A DNA stretch of 41,386 bases from an uncultured Zoogloea sp. GTDB lineage: Bacteria; Pseudomonadota; Gammaproteobacteria; Burkholderiales; Rhodocyclaceae. The notes beneath the pieces were generated by a model. That model had not been told where the DNA came from. It did no database searches and saw only the letters and a program-made list of their open reading frames with translations. Within the stretch, counting starts at the first letter, position 1, and each line of letters starts with the position of its first letter. This document shows positions 31,261 through 38,666 of this stretch, piece after piece. The stretch is taken from positions 1 through 41,386 of the forward strand of contig CALBTT010000093.1 in the NCBI GenBank assembly GCA_937967645.1. The letters are read 5' to 3'. The translations under genes and the position numbers were made by a program.

Positions 31261-31560
31261 TTATTGCTTGAGGCCGGCCGAGAAGACCTGGCCGTCGGCG
31301 GCAGCGGCACCCCGCAGGGCCTTCATGTAGGCGGCGGGGTGGCGGTTGGGGGCGTTCTCGGTCCAGAAGCCGAGGGTCAGCATCGGATTGACGCCGTGCT
31401 TCTGCATGCCGGCCACGTCGAAGCCGGTGACCATGGCCCGCTCCTCGTCGGTGAGGGCGTAGCGGGCCAGCAGGCCGGCCGGATCTTCCTTGAAGCGCTG
31501 CTTGACGCTCCGGTCGACACACAGCTGGTGCATCAGCTTTTCCAGGACATTGCGGCTCAT
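31261..31560 (-). CDS. LigA-type extradiol dioxygenase small subunit
   Basis: 99 residues. VLEKLMHQLCVDRSVKQRFKEDPAGLLARYALTDEERAMVTGFDVAGMQKHGVNPMLTLGF is the LigA-like helical fold that covers the LigB active site and shapes its substrate pocket. GGAG sits 8 bp before ATG 31560. It lies 17 bp upstream of the catalytic subunit gene. Confidence 0.92.
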   Translation of the reverse strand: MSRNVLEKLMHQLCVDRSVKQRFKEDPAGLLARYALTDEERAMVTGFDVAGMQKHGVNPMLTLGFWTENAPNRHPAAYMKALRGAAAADGQVFSAGLKQ

Positions 31561-31573
31561 CGCGATCTCCGGG

Positions 31574-32395
31574 TCAGGCGCAGAAGTCGCGCACGAGCTG
31601 CAGGAAACGGGCGCGATGTTCGGTCTGGACCCAGTGGCCGCACTGGCCGAACAGGTGCAGCTCGGCGCGGGGGATGGCCTTGGCCAGCAGGAAGCCGCAT
31701 TCCGGCGGGACCACACCGTCTTCGCGGCCGTGCAGGACCAGGGTGGGCGCCTCGATCTTGGCCACGGAGGCTTCGGGGAAGCCCTTGACGAGGGTCGGGC
31801 CGTCGGCATTGGGCTTGGGAATCAGCTTGCGCAGGGCGTCCTGGGCGCCGGGGCGGGCGCTGGCTTCAAAGCGGGTGCGGATCATCTCTTCGGTGATGAT
31901 GTCCTGGTTGAACGGGAACAGACGCATGGTCTTTTCCATGTTCTCCATGGACGGCTCGTACTCCCAGGCGGAGCGCAGACCGGGGGTCTGCACGAACTCG
32001 CCGGCGGGGGTTCCGAGCAGCACCAGCTTGTCCACCCGCTGCGGGGCGAACAGGGCCAGGCCGATGGAGAGGGCGCCGCCGAAGGAGTTGCCGACGAAGG
32101 AGGCCTTCTCGATCTCCAGCGCGTCCATGATGCCGGTGAGGTGGCGGACCCACAGCTTGATGTCGTACTTGCTGTCGGACTTGAACTCGGTGTAGCCGAA
32201 GCCGGCGATGTCAGGGGCGATGACACGGAAATGAGGCGCCAGGTCGGGCATGACCTTGCCCCAGTTGGTCCAGGCCGAAACGCCGGGGCCGGATCCATGC
32301 AGCAGGAACAGAGGCTTGCCGCTGCCTTCTTCCAGATAGTTGGTTTTGTGCTCTGCAGCGAGCAGCGTCTTGCCAATGCCGGGGTGTGCGCTCAT
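31574..32395 (-). CDS. Meta-cleavage product hydrolase (BphD/CarC-like)
   Basis: 273 residues. LLHGSGPGVSAWTNW is the oxyanion region, GNSFGGALS carries nucleophile Ser104, GREDGVVP has Asp226 and CGHWVQTEH has His254, the triad of C-C bond hydrolases acting on meta-ring-cleavage products. It should split the extradiol product to a carboxylic acid and a 2-hydroxypentadienoate. First gene of the operon, with GGAGGAG 3 bp before the ATG. Confidence 0.93.
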   Translation of the reverse strand: MSAHPGIGKTLLAAEHKTNYLEEGSGKPLFLLHGSGPGVSAWTNWGKVMPDLAPHFRVIAPDIAGFGYTEFKSDSKYDIKLWVRHLTGIMDALEIEKASFVGNSFGGALSIGLALFAPQRVDKLVLLGTPAGEFVQTPGLRSAWEYEPSMENMEKTMRLFPFNQDIITEEMIRTRFEASARPGAQDALRKLIPKPNADGPTLVKGFPEASVAKIEAPTLVLHGREDGVVPPECGFLLAKAIPRAELHLFGQCGHWVQTEHRARFLQLVRDFCA

Positions 32396-32411
32396 GTCTC
32401 CTCCGTGTTCA

Positions 32412-32431
32412 ATACAGATGTGTATGTGTAT
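32412..32431. promoter_or_regulatory. Candidate TetR operator 1
   Basis: ATACA-N10-TGTAT inverted repeat; the inner bases AT/AT also match. It lies just before the hydrolase ATG, over the expected start site of the catabolic operon. The half-sites recur in the inverted repeat at 32580-32600. Confidence 0.5.
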
Positions 32432-32433
32432 GG

Positions 32434-32439
32434 TACATA
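32434..32439 (-). promoter_or_regulatory. Possible -10 box of the catabolic operon
   Basis: On the minus strand TATGTA, four of six to TATAAT, placed about 34 bp from the centre of the FNR box. This is close to the class II geometry for an FNR-activated promoter. The match is weak alone. Confidence 0.35.
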
Positions 32440-32463
32440 AAAATCTCGAGAACGCAACGGATT

Positions 32464-32477
32464 TTGATCTGGATCAA
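32464..32477. promoter_or_regulatory. FNR/Anr box
   Basis: TTGATCTGGATCAA is a perfect TTGAT-N4-ATCAA palindrome, the consensus of FNR-type oxygen-sensing regulators. It stands between the divergent catabolic operon and the TetR gene. Confidence 0.72.
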
Positions 32478-32579
32478 CTTGTTTTGCGGTGCAGCAAATT
32501 TTATTATTGATAATAATCAGTGGTTTGAGTGAATTACGGGGTTTCCGAAATACGGGGAGAGGGTTTGGGGGGTGAGTTG

Positions 32580-32600
32580 CATACACTACTGTACTGTATG
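32580..32600. promoter_or_regulatory. Candidate TetR operator 2
   Basis: A 21-bp near palindrome (CATACA...TGTATG, 18 of 21 symmetric positions) upstream of the TetR gene. Its ATACA/TGTAT half-sites are the same as in operator 1, with spacing 9 instead of 10. Probable autoregulation. Confidence 0.55.
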
Positions 32601-32666
32601 GCTTGGATCCGGGCTGCGGAGGGTATGCTGGCAAGGCCGTTGCGGCGCACGCCCGGTGGGGGCGCT

Positions 32667-32674
32667 GATATAAT
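32667..32674 (+). promoter_or_regulatory. -10 box of the TetR gene
   Basis: TATAAT at 32669-32674. The bases before it read CTGA, so a TG pair lies at 32666-32667, giving an extended -10 (TGATATAAT). No good -35 is visible. Start site expected near 32681, 20 bp before the ATG. Confidence 0.5.
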
Positions 32675-32700
32675 CCGGACTCGCTTTATTGCACCTGCCC

Positions 32701-33306
32701 ATGTCTGAATCCGCTTCCCTTCCGCTTCCTGCCTCCGGCTCCGCCGGCAAGGTTCAACTCACGCCCGCCGACTGGATCAAGGCGGCCACGGATGTGCTCG
32801 TGGACAAGAGCATCGATGCGGTGCGCGTGGACGTCCTTGCCAAGGGGCTCAAGGTCACCCGGGGGAGCTTTTACTGGCACTTCCAGGATCGCGACGACCT
32901 GCTCCGCCAGCTGCTCAAGTCCTGGCGTGACGCCGCCACCGAGCAGATCATCAGCCGCTTCGAGCGCAGCGGCGCCAATCCCGAGGCGCTGGTGCGGGAG
33001 CTCGCCTCCCTGCCTTTCCGGGGGCAGTCGGCGGTGAATTCCGCGTCCATCGAGCTGGCCATCCGCGCCTGGGCGAGGCGGGACGAGATGGCCCGGCAGG
33101 TGGTCGATGAGGTGGACGCGAAGCGTCTCTCCTATGTCTCGCAGTGCTTCGTGGCCCTGGGCTTCGGCTTCCAGGAGGCCGGCATGCGGGCTTTTCTGCT
33201 GTACAGCTACATGATCAGCGAGTCCCTGATGCGCGCCCAGGGCACCGAAACCCAGCGCCAGCAGCGCCGTGAGTTCGTAGAGAAGATGCTCCTGGAGCGT
33301 GCCTGA
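32701..33306 (+). CDS. TetR/AcrR-family transcriptional regulator
   Basis: 201 residues. The helix-turn-helix is in residues about 20-65: DWIKAATDVLVDKSIDAVRVDVLAKGLKVTRGSFYWHFQDRDDLLRQLL. The C-terminal ligand domain is not specific. It is divergent from the catabolic operon, the normal place for its local repressor, and related inverted repeats sit before both. An alternative TTG start 12 bp upstream is rejected. No clear ribosome site precedes the ATG. Confidence 0.9.
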   Translation: MSESASLPLPASGSAGKVQLTPADWIKAATDVLVDKSIDAVRVDVLAKGLKVTRGSFYWHFQDRDDLLRQLLKSWRDAATEQIISRFERSGANPEALVRELASLPFRGQSAVNSASIELAIRAWARRDEMARQVVDEVDAKRLSYVSQCFVALGFGFQEAGMRAFLLYSYMISESLMRAQGTETQRQQRREFVEKMLLERA

Positions 33307-33419
33307 GCCTCGACGGCGCCTGTTGGGATCCACTCAGGGCTCCCCGCGCGGCCTTCCCAATTTGGGTGATATTCTGAGCCGCTGAAAATGGATACGCCCC
33401 CGGCGGGGCGGAGGCGCGC

Positions 33420-35738
33420 ATGGGGAGGCTGTTCAATCGGGTCGCAGGCAGCGTCCGGCACGTGAATGTGCTGCTGGCACTGCTGTTGATGCTGTTGGTG
33501 ACCGCCCTTGCCTGGCTGGCGGCGTTGCTGCACACCGGGCACCTGGTTCAGGAGGCCTATGACCAGCAGCTCTCGCTGGCCGCCAAGCAGCTGGACAGCC
33601 TGGACGAGAGCATTGACGACACCCTCGACTCGCTGGCCGGCATTCCCGCTGTGCTGTCGACCGACGAGGTGCTGCGCCGCACCCTTCAGGACTTCAACCG
33701 AAGCCGCACCCCGTCCCTGACCACCCATGAGGCGCGCAAGCGCCTCTGGGAGGCGGAGCCCGGGTTGCAGCACCTGGGGAAGCGGTTTCAGGACACCGCC
33801 CGGCATCTCAAGGCGGATGTCATCTGGCTCATGAATACCCGCGGCGAGTGCATCGCTGCCAGTAACGCAGGGGCTGCACTGAGTTTTGTCGGCGGGGATT
33901 ACTCCGATCGACTGTATGTGCGTGATGCCCTCGCCGGCCGGCCGGGGCACCAGTATCTGGTGGGGCGCCTTTCCCAGGTGCCAGGCCTGTACTTCTCCTA
34001 CCCGGTGCTGGAGGGCGGGCGAGTCGTCGGCGTGGTTGCCGTCAAGCGGGAGCTCACGCGTTTTGAGCGCTGGACCCGGCACGTGGATGCCTTCATTTCG
34101 GACACGCGCGGCATCGTCGTGCTGGCGCGGGACAAGGCCATCGAGCAGCGAAGCCTGCCGGACAGCGATGTGGGCCTGATGCCGGAAGCCGAGCGGCAGG
34201 CCACCTATCTGCGCACCGAGTTCAAGCCCCTGCGCATCGGTCGTCATGCCGACCCTCGGCTCTCCCGTCTTGCTTACCTGGATGACCGGAGCGACGAGCC
34301 CTTCCTCTTGCTGAGCGCCCCGTCCTCGCGGGGCTTCACGCTGCATCTCCTCCAGCCCGTGCTGGAGATCCACCGTCTCGAGTCTCAGCGGCCGACCCTG
34401 TTCATGCTGCTGGCGCTGGCCGGCAACCTGCTGGTGGTGGCGATCATCGCTGTCTGGCTTTATTTCAGGTCAATCCACCGGGCGCGCAGCCAGGCCGAGC
34501 GGCTCAACCGTGAGCTGGAGGGGCTGGTGGACAAGCGGACCGAGGACCTGCGCCTGGCCAAGGAGGCCGCCGAGTCCGCCAATCGGGCAAAGAGCAGCTT
34601 CCTGGCCAACATGAGCCATGAGATCCGCACACCCATGAACGCGATCATCGGTCTGTCGGGCATCCTGCGCCGACGTGAGGGAGACCCGGACTCGGCCGAC
34701 AAGCTGAAGAAGATCGAGATGGCCGGGCAGCATCTGCTCGGTGTCATCAACGACGTCCTCGATCTGTCGAAGATCGAGGCGGGGCGTCTGGTGCTCGTCG
34801 AAGAACGGGTCGATCCCGCCGCGATCCTGGCGGACATGCTCAGCCTGTCGGGCGAGGAGGCGCGCAGCAAGGGGATCGAGCTGCGCTGCGAACCCTTGCC
34901 GACGCTTGGGGGGCTGCTGGGGGACGCCACGCGCTTGCGTCAGGCCTTGCTCAATCTCGTGAACAATGCGGTCAAGTTCACCGACAGCGGATGGGTCGAG
35001 GTCCGGGTGGAACTGCAGAACGAGGATGCGGAGAGCGTTCTGCTGCGCTTCGCGGTGAGGGACACCGGGATCGGGGTGACGCCCGATGTGCTGGCGCAGC
35101 TTTTCCAGCCTTTCCATCAGGCGGATGCCTCCACGTCCCGGCGTTTCGGGGGCACGGGGCTGGGCCTGGCCATCACGCGGCGTCTTGCCGAGCTGATGGG
35201 GGGAGAGGCTGGAGGCGCCCGTGCGCCCGACAGAGGGAGCTGCTTCTGGTTTTCGGCCCGGCTGCGCAAAGCTGGCGAGCTGCGCGACGCCACGCCGCCG
35301 CTGGAAGCGGATGGGGAGTGCTTGAAGCAAGCGTTCAGCAGTGGTCGGGTACTGCTCGTCGAGGATGACCCGATCAATCGCCTGGTGGCCGAGGATTACC
35401 TGGCGGCGGTCGGCCTGCTGGTCGAGGTGGCCCAGGACGGCCTCGAGGCGCTCGAGCGCGTCCGCTCGGCCGCCAACCCCTATCTGGCGATCCTGATGGA
35501 CATCCAGATGCCGCGAATGGACGGCCTCGAGGCGACCCGTGAGATCCGCAAGCTGCCCGGCGGCAAGCTGGTGCCGGTCATCGCCATGACGGCCAATGCC
35601 TTTGGTGAAGACCGGCAGCGCTGCGCCGAGGCCGGCATGGACGGCTTCGTGCCCAAGCCTGTCGATCCGGCCGTTCTGTACAGGACCTTGCTGCACAGCC
35701 TGGGTTCAGGTGCGTTCCCGAACGGCGGCTGCAAGTAG
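33420..35738 (+). CDS. Membrane-bound hybrid sensor histidine kinase
   Basis: 772 residues. Membrane segments near 16-38 and 325-348 flank a periplasmic region of about 285 residues, probably a double Cache sensor (YSDRLYVRDALAG and YFSYPVLEGGRVVGVVAVKREL). A coiled region (353-390) leads to HisKA with His400 (NMSHEIRTPMNAIIG), HATPase (NLVNNAVKF, RDTGIGV, GTGLGLAI) and a receiver with Asp694 (ILMDIQMPRMDG). There is no Hpt domain, so an external partner is needed. The signal is unknown. It converges with the ammonium transporter gene. Confidence 0.93.
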   Translation: MGRLFNRVAGSVRHVNVLLALLLMLLVTALAWLAALLHTGHLVQEAYDQQLSLAAKQLDSLDESIDDTLDSLAGIPAVLSTDEVLRRTLQDFNRSRTPSLTTHEARKRLWEAEPGLQHLGKRFQDTARHLKADVIWLMNTRGECIAASNAGAALSFVGGDYSDRLYVRDALAGRPGHQYLVGRLSQVPGLYFSYPVLEGGRVVGVVAVKRELTRFERWTRHVDAFISDTRGIVVLARDKAIEQRSLPDSDVGLMPEAERQATYLRTEFKPLRIGRHADPRLSRLAYLDDRSDEPFLLLSAPSSRGFTLHLLQPVLEIHRLESQRPTLFMLLALAGNLLVVAIIAVWLYFRSIHRARSQAERLNRELEGLVDKRTEDLRLAKEAAESANRAKSSFLANMSHEIRTPMNAIIGLSGILRRREGDPDSADKLKKIEMAGQHLLGVINDVLDLSKIEAGRLVLVEERVDPAAILADMLSLSGEEARSKGIELRCEPLPTLGGLLGDATRLRQALLNLVNNAVKFTDSGWVEVRVELQNEDAESVLLRFAVRDTGIGVTPDVLAQLFQPFHQADASTSRRFGGTGLGLAITRRLAELMGGEAGGARAPDRGSCFWFSARLRKAGELRDATPPLEADGECLKQAFSSGRVLLVEDDPINRLVAEDYLAAVGLLVEVAQDGLEALERVRSAANPYLAILMDIQMPRMDGLEATREIRKLPGGKLVPVIAMTANAFGEDRQRCAEAGMDGFVPKPVDPAVLYRTLLHSLGSGAFPNGGCK

Positions 35739-35770
35739 AACGGCCCATCGCATTGAAGCGATGGGCCGTT
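35739..35770. terminator. Bidirectional hairpin between kinase and amt
   Basis: AACGGCCCATCGC (35739-35751) and GCGATGGGCCGTT (35758-35770) form a perfect 13-bp stem with a 6-nt loop, starting right after the kinase stop codon. It can end both convergent transcripts, though T-runs are short. Confidence 0.75.
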
Positions 35771-35815
35771 ACCGCCGGCGCCTATCCCCCCTGAGGGCAG
35801 GGGTGGATTCAGTGC

Positions 35816-37018
35816 CTACCAGTGCGTTTCCCGGTCTGGCGTGGCCGTGATGCGGTGGATGGTCAGGTCGGCCCCGTCGTACTCTTCTTCCGCATCCAGG
35901 CGGATGCCCATGGTGTTCTTCAGCAGGCCATAGACCACAAAGCCGCCCGTCAGACCGACCAGAACCCCGCCCAGGGTCCCGATGAACTGTGCGGCCAGGC
36001 TCACGCCGCCCATCCCGCCAAGCGCCGGCATGCCGAAGATGCCGGCCGCGATCCCACCCCAGGCGCCGCACAGGCCGTGCAGGGGCCAGACACCCAGCAC
36101 GTCGTCGATTTTCCAGCGGTTCTGGGTGATGGTGAACAGCTGCACGAATAGCCCGCCGGCGATGAGCCCGGTGAGCAGGGCGCCGATGGGATGCATCAGG
36201 TCGGAGCCCGCACAGACCGCCACCAGGCCGGCCAGCGGGCCGTTATGGATGAAGCCCGGGTCGTTCTTGCCCATCACCATGGCCGCCAGGGTGCCACCCA
36301 CCATGGCCATCAGCGAGTTGAGGGCCACCAGGCCGCTGACCTTGTCGAGGGTCTGGGCCGACATCACATTAAAGCCGAACCAGCCCACCGTGAGGATCCA
36401 GGCGCCGAGCGCCAGGAAAGGAATGTTCGATGGCGGGTGGGCCGACACGGTGCCATCCTTGGTGTAGCGGCCGCGCCGCGCGCCCAGCAGCAGCACCGCC
36501 GGCAGCGCGATCCAGCCGCCCACCGAGTGCACCACCACCGACCCGGCGAAGTCATGGAACTTGGCCCCGAAGGCCGTCTCCAGCATGGGTTGGATGCCGA
36601 AGTTGTCATTCCAGGCGATACCCTCGAAGAAGGGGTAAACCAACCCCACCAGCAGGAAGGTGGCCAGGCTCTGCGGGTGGAATTTGGCCCGCTCGGCGAT
36701 ACCCCCGGAGATGATCGCCGGAATGGCTGCCGCGAAAGTCAGCAGGAAGAAGAACTTGACCATCTCGTAGCCACTCTTCTGGGACAGCACCTCCGCGCTC
36801 GAGAAGAAGTTGGCGCCGTAGGCCACGGTGTAACCGATGAAGAAGTAGGCAATGGCCGACACGCAGAAGTCCGTGAGGATCTTGACCAGCGCATTCACCT
36901 GGTTCTTCTTGCGCACCGTGCCCAGTTCGAGGAAGGCAAAACCCGCGTGCATCGCAAGCACCATGATGGCGCCCAGCAGCACAAACACTACGTTACTGGC
37001 GTGACTCGATTGCTCCAT
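35816..37018 (-). CDS. amtB: Ammonium transporter Amt
   Basis: 400 residues with about eleven membrane segments. The twin pore histidines are in FAGSVVVHSVGGW and VWPLHGLCGAWG; FFEGIAWNDNFG and GARRGRYTKDG are typical loops. It moves ammonium into the cell and normally binds a GlnK/PII protein. No cleavable signal peptide is evident and no glnK gene is next to it. GGAG lies about 8 bp before ATG 37018. Promoter and activator signals are listed separately. Ammonium status also governs DraT/DraG, so it may be part of the switch-off chain. Confidence 0.95.
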   Translation of the reverse strand: MEQSSHASNVVFVLLGAIMVLAMHAGFAFLELGTVRKKNQVNALVKILTDFCVSAIAYFFIGYTVAYGANFFSSAEVLSQKSGYEMVKFFFLLTFAAAIPAIISGGIAERAKFHPQSLATFLLVGLVYPFFEGIAWNDNFGIQPMLETAFGAKFHDFAGSVVVHSVGGWIALPAVLLLGARRGRYTKDGTVSAHPPSNIPFLALGAWILTVGWFGFNVMSAQTLDKVSGLVALNSLMAMVGGTLAAMVMGKNDPGFIHNGPLAGLVAVCAGSDLMHPIGALLTGLIAGGLFVQLFTITQNRWKIDDVLGVWPLHGLCGAWGGIAAGIFGMPALGGMGGVSLAAQFIGTLGGVLVGLTGGFVVYGLLKNTMGIRLDAEEEYDGADLTIHRITATPDRETHW

Positions 37019-37048
37019 TTTGGGCTCCAGAAATGATCGGTGGCACCA

Positions 37049-37064
37049 AGCAGGTGCTGTGCCA
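37049..37064 (-). promoter_or_regulatory. Sigma-54 promoter of amt
   Basis: Minus strand reads TGGCACAGCACCTGCT: full -24 box, N5, and CTGCT instead of TTGCT in the -12 box, with GG and GC 12 bp apart. Start site expected near 37038, 20 bp before the ATG. Confidence 0.82.
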
Positions 37065-37156
37065 GCTTTGGGTGTAGTGAAAACCTTTTTAAATCAGCTG
37101 TTTTGGTGCGTTGGTGGGTTTGTTGATGCACCTTGTTAAGGCGTTTCTCGCGTTTG

Positions 37157-37173
37157 CGCACTCTAATGGTGCA
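37157..37173. promoter_or_regulatory. NtrC binding site for amt
   Basis: CGCACTCTAATGGTGCA has the NtrC pattern GCAC-N6-GGTGC; compare TGCACTATTTTGGTGCA. It lies about 127 bp upstream of the predicted amt start site, a normal enhancer distance. Confidence 0.7.
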
Positions 37174-37277
37174 TTCTGTGTCCAGCGATGCGCCAGGCGG
37201 TTGAATGGAGGGCCACTGCGTCCGGCCTCTCGCCGTCTCTGGAAAGCGGGGATGACTGACGCATTAGGGCAGTAGAG

Positions 37278-37294
37278 GTGACGAAAAACGTCAC
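37278..37294. promoter_or_regulatory. Inverted repeat upstream of the pilin gene
   Basis: GTGACG-AAAAA-CGTCAC, a perfect 6-bp inverted repeat with A5 centre, about 130 bp upstream of the predicted pilin start site. It could be an activator site for the pilin sigma-54 promoter; the protein is unknown. Confidence 0.4.
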
Positions 37295-37390
37295 GTCATG
37301 GTGGTCGCGCACGCCCCGTGCAGCCTGAAAATTTTCTGGTGTTTTTTTAATATGCTGATTTATAAGTAAATTTTTTGTTTTTCGGAATTC

Positions 37391-37406
37391 AGGCACGCCG
37401 GTTGCC
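37391..37406 (+). promoter_or_regulatory. Sigma-54 promoter of the pilin gene
   Basis: AGGCACGCCGGTTGCC: GGCAC-N5-TTGC with the 12-bp GG to GC spacing. Start site expected near 37417. Major pilin genes are often sigma-54/PilR controlled. Confidence 0.75.
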
Positions 37407-37472
37407 TATGTATTCTCGTCCGGGTTCAAAGCCCGCTCGAAATTCAAGTCAAACTCACTGGAGGTGCTCATC

Positions 37473-37895
37473 ATGAAAAAGCAAGGCGGTTTTACCCTGA
37501 TCGAACTGATGATCGTCGTCGCCATCATCGGCATCCTGGCCGCGATCGCTGTGCCGCAGTACCAGACTTACACGAAGAAGGCGAAGTTCACTGAAGTGGT
37601 TCAGGCTGCTCAGGGCTTCAAGTCCCAAGTCGAGATTTGTATTCAGAACCGTGCCGATCCGACTGCTACCCCGGTTGCCGGTTGTGGTAATGGTAATGGT
37701 GGTGTAGCAGCAGCCCCCGCCGCGTATGGCAAAGTTGCCTCGGTTACTGTAGCGGATACCGGCGCTATCACTGCAACTGGTACTACTGCTGATTTTGGTA
37801 CTGCTTACACCTACATCATGGTTCCGACTGTGACTGCTTCTGGCATCACTTGGGCTACCAACACCGGTACTTGTGCTACCGCTGGTATTTGCTGA
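37473..37895 (+). CDS. Type IV major pilin (PilA/PilE-like)
   Basis: 140 residues. The prepilin leader MKKQGG is cut before Phe7; FTLIELMIVVAIIGILAAIA is the hydrophobic assembly helix with Glu at mature position 5. A disulfide loop at the C-terminus may use Cys in ATNTGTCATAGIC, and another pair lies at EICIQN and AGCGNG. The globular part is small and rich in Ala, Thr and Gly. ATG 37473 has GGAGG 8 bp upstream. It should be the subunit of surface pili used for twitching, adhesion or DNA uptake. Base use is less GC-rich than neighbours. Confidence 0.95.
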   Translation: MKKQGGFTLIELMIVVAIIGILAAIAVPQYQTYTKKAKFTEVVQAAQGFKSQVEICIQNRADPTATPVAGCGNGNGGVAAAPAAYGKVASVTVADTGAITATGTTADFGTAYTYIMVPTVTASGITWATNTGTCATAGIC

Positions 37896-37926
37896 TTACC
37901 TAAGATTTATTGTTTAGGTTTTAGCG

Positions 37927-37961
37927 GGCCTGAGAAGCGAGAGCTTCTCAGGCCTTGTTTC
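37927..37961 (+). terminator. Terminator after the pilin gene
   Basis: GGCCTGAGAAGC (37927-37938), loop GAGA, GCTTCTCAGGCC (37943-37954), then TTGTTTCT. A perfect 12-bp stem followed by a T-rich run. Confidence 0.88.
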
Positions 37962-38018
37962 TTTGGCAACGAGTTTTGTGACGCTTAGAACCCCCTTTTA
38001 GCTATATTTTGTTTGCCA

Positions 38019-38639
38019 ATGTGCCCATCGGCTCAGTTTGATTCTCCCAACGCCGACTCTCGCCCTGAGGGGGAGTCTGCTAGCTTGGTCGTCATCCACG
38101 CCATCAGCCTTCCTCCGGACCGTTTTGGCGGGACAGGTGTTGAGCAGCTATTCACCAACACGCTCGACCCCAACGCGCACCCCTATTTCGCGGCGATCCA
38201 TCATCTCCGCGTCTCGGCCCATTTCTTCATCCGGCGCACGGGTGAGACGATCTGTTTTGTCCCGCCGGAGTTGAGGGCCTGGCATGCCGGCGTTTCATCC
38301 TGGCGCGGCCGTGAGCGCTGCAACGACTTCTCGATAGGTATCGAACTCGAAGGCTGCGATACCTTGCCCTTCGAGCCGGCGCAGTACGAGGCGCTGGCGG
38401 ATCTGCTCGCCGGCCTGTGCGAGCGCTTCCCGATCGAAGGCATCACCGGGCACTCGGACATCGCGCCGGGGCGCAAGACCGACCCCGGGCCGATGTTTGC
38501 CTGGGGGCGGCTGAAGCGCATTCTTGAAGCCCGTCACGGCGCCCGGCTGGCCGGGTTGATCGAACCCCTGGTCGAGGAGCCCGCGGACGAGCCGCTGCGC
38601 ATGGCCTGGCCGTTTCCCCTGGACGAACGTCCGGAGTAG
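38019..38639 (+). CDS. ampD: 1,6-anhydro-N-acetylmuramyl-L-alanine amidase AmpD
   Basis: 206 residues, no signal peptide, so cytoplasmic. LVVIHAISLPP (His27), IGIELEG (Glu), and GHSDIAPGRKTDPGPMF (His145, Lys153, Asp155) form the zinc site and active centre of AmpD. It splits stem peptides from recycled anhydro-muropeptides, which also limits beta-lactamase induction in species with AmpR. ATG 38019 is preferred over TTG at 38013. Slightly longer than the E. coli protein, with an extra C-terminal 20 residues. Confidence 0.92.
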   Translation: MCPSAQFDSPNADSRPEGESASLVVIHAISLPPDRFGGTGVEQLFTNTLDPNAHPYFAAIHHLRVSAHFFIRRTGETICFVPPELRAWHAGVSSWRGRERCNDFSIGIELEGCDTLPFEPAQYEALADLLAGLCERFPIEGITGHSDIAPGRKTDPGPMFAWGRLKRILEARHGARLAGLIEPLVEEPADEPLRMAWPFPLDERPE

Positions 38640-38666
38640 GCGCGGGCTGTTCTGAGGTTTTCCTTC

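Noticed and set aside
37163..37396. A 77-codon minus-strand frame between amt and pilin.
   Set aside because: It begins inside the pilin sigma-54 promoter with a GTG and no ribosome site, and covers the regulatory repeat.
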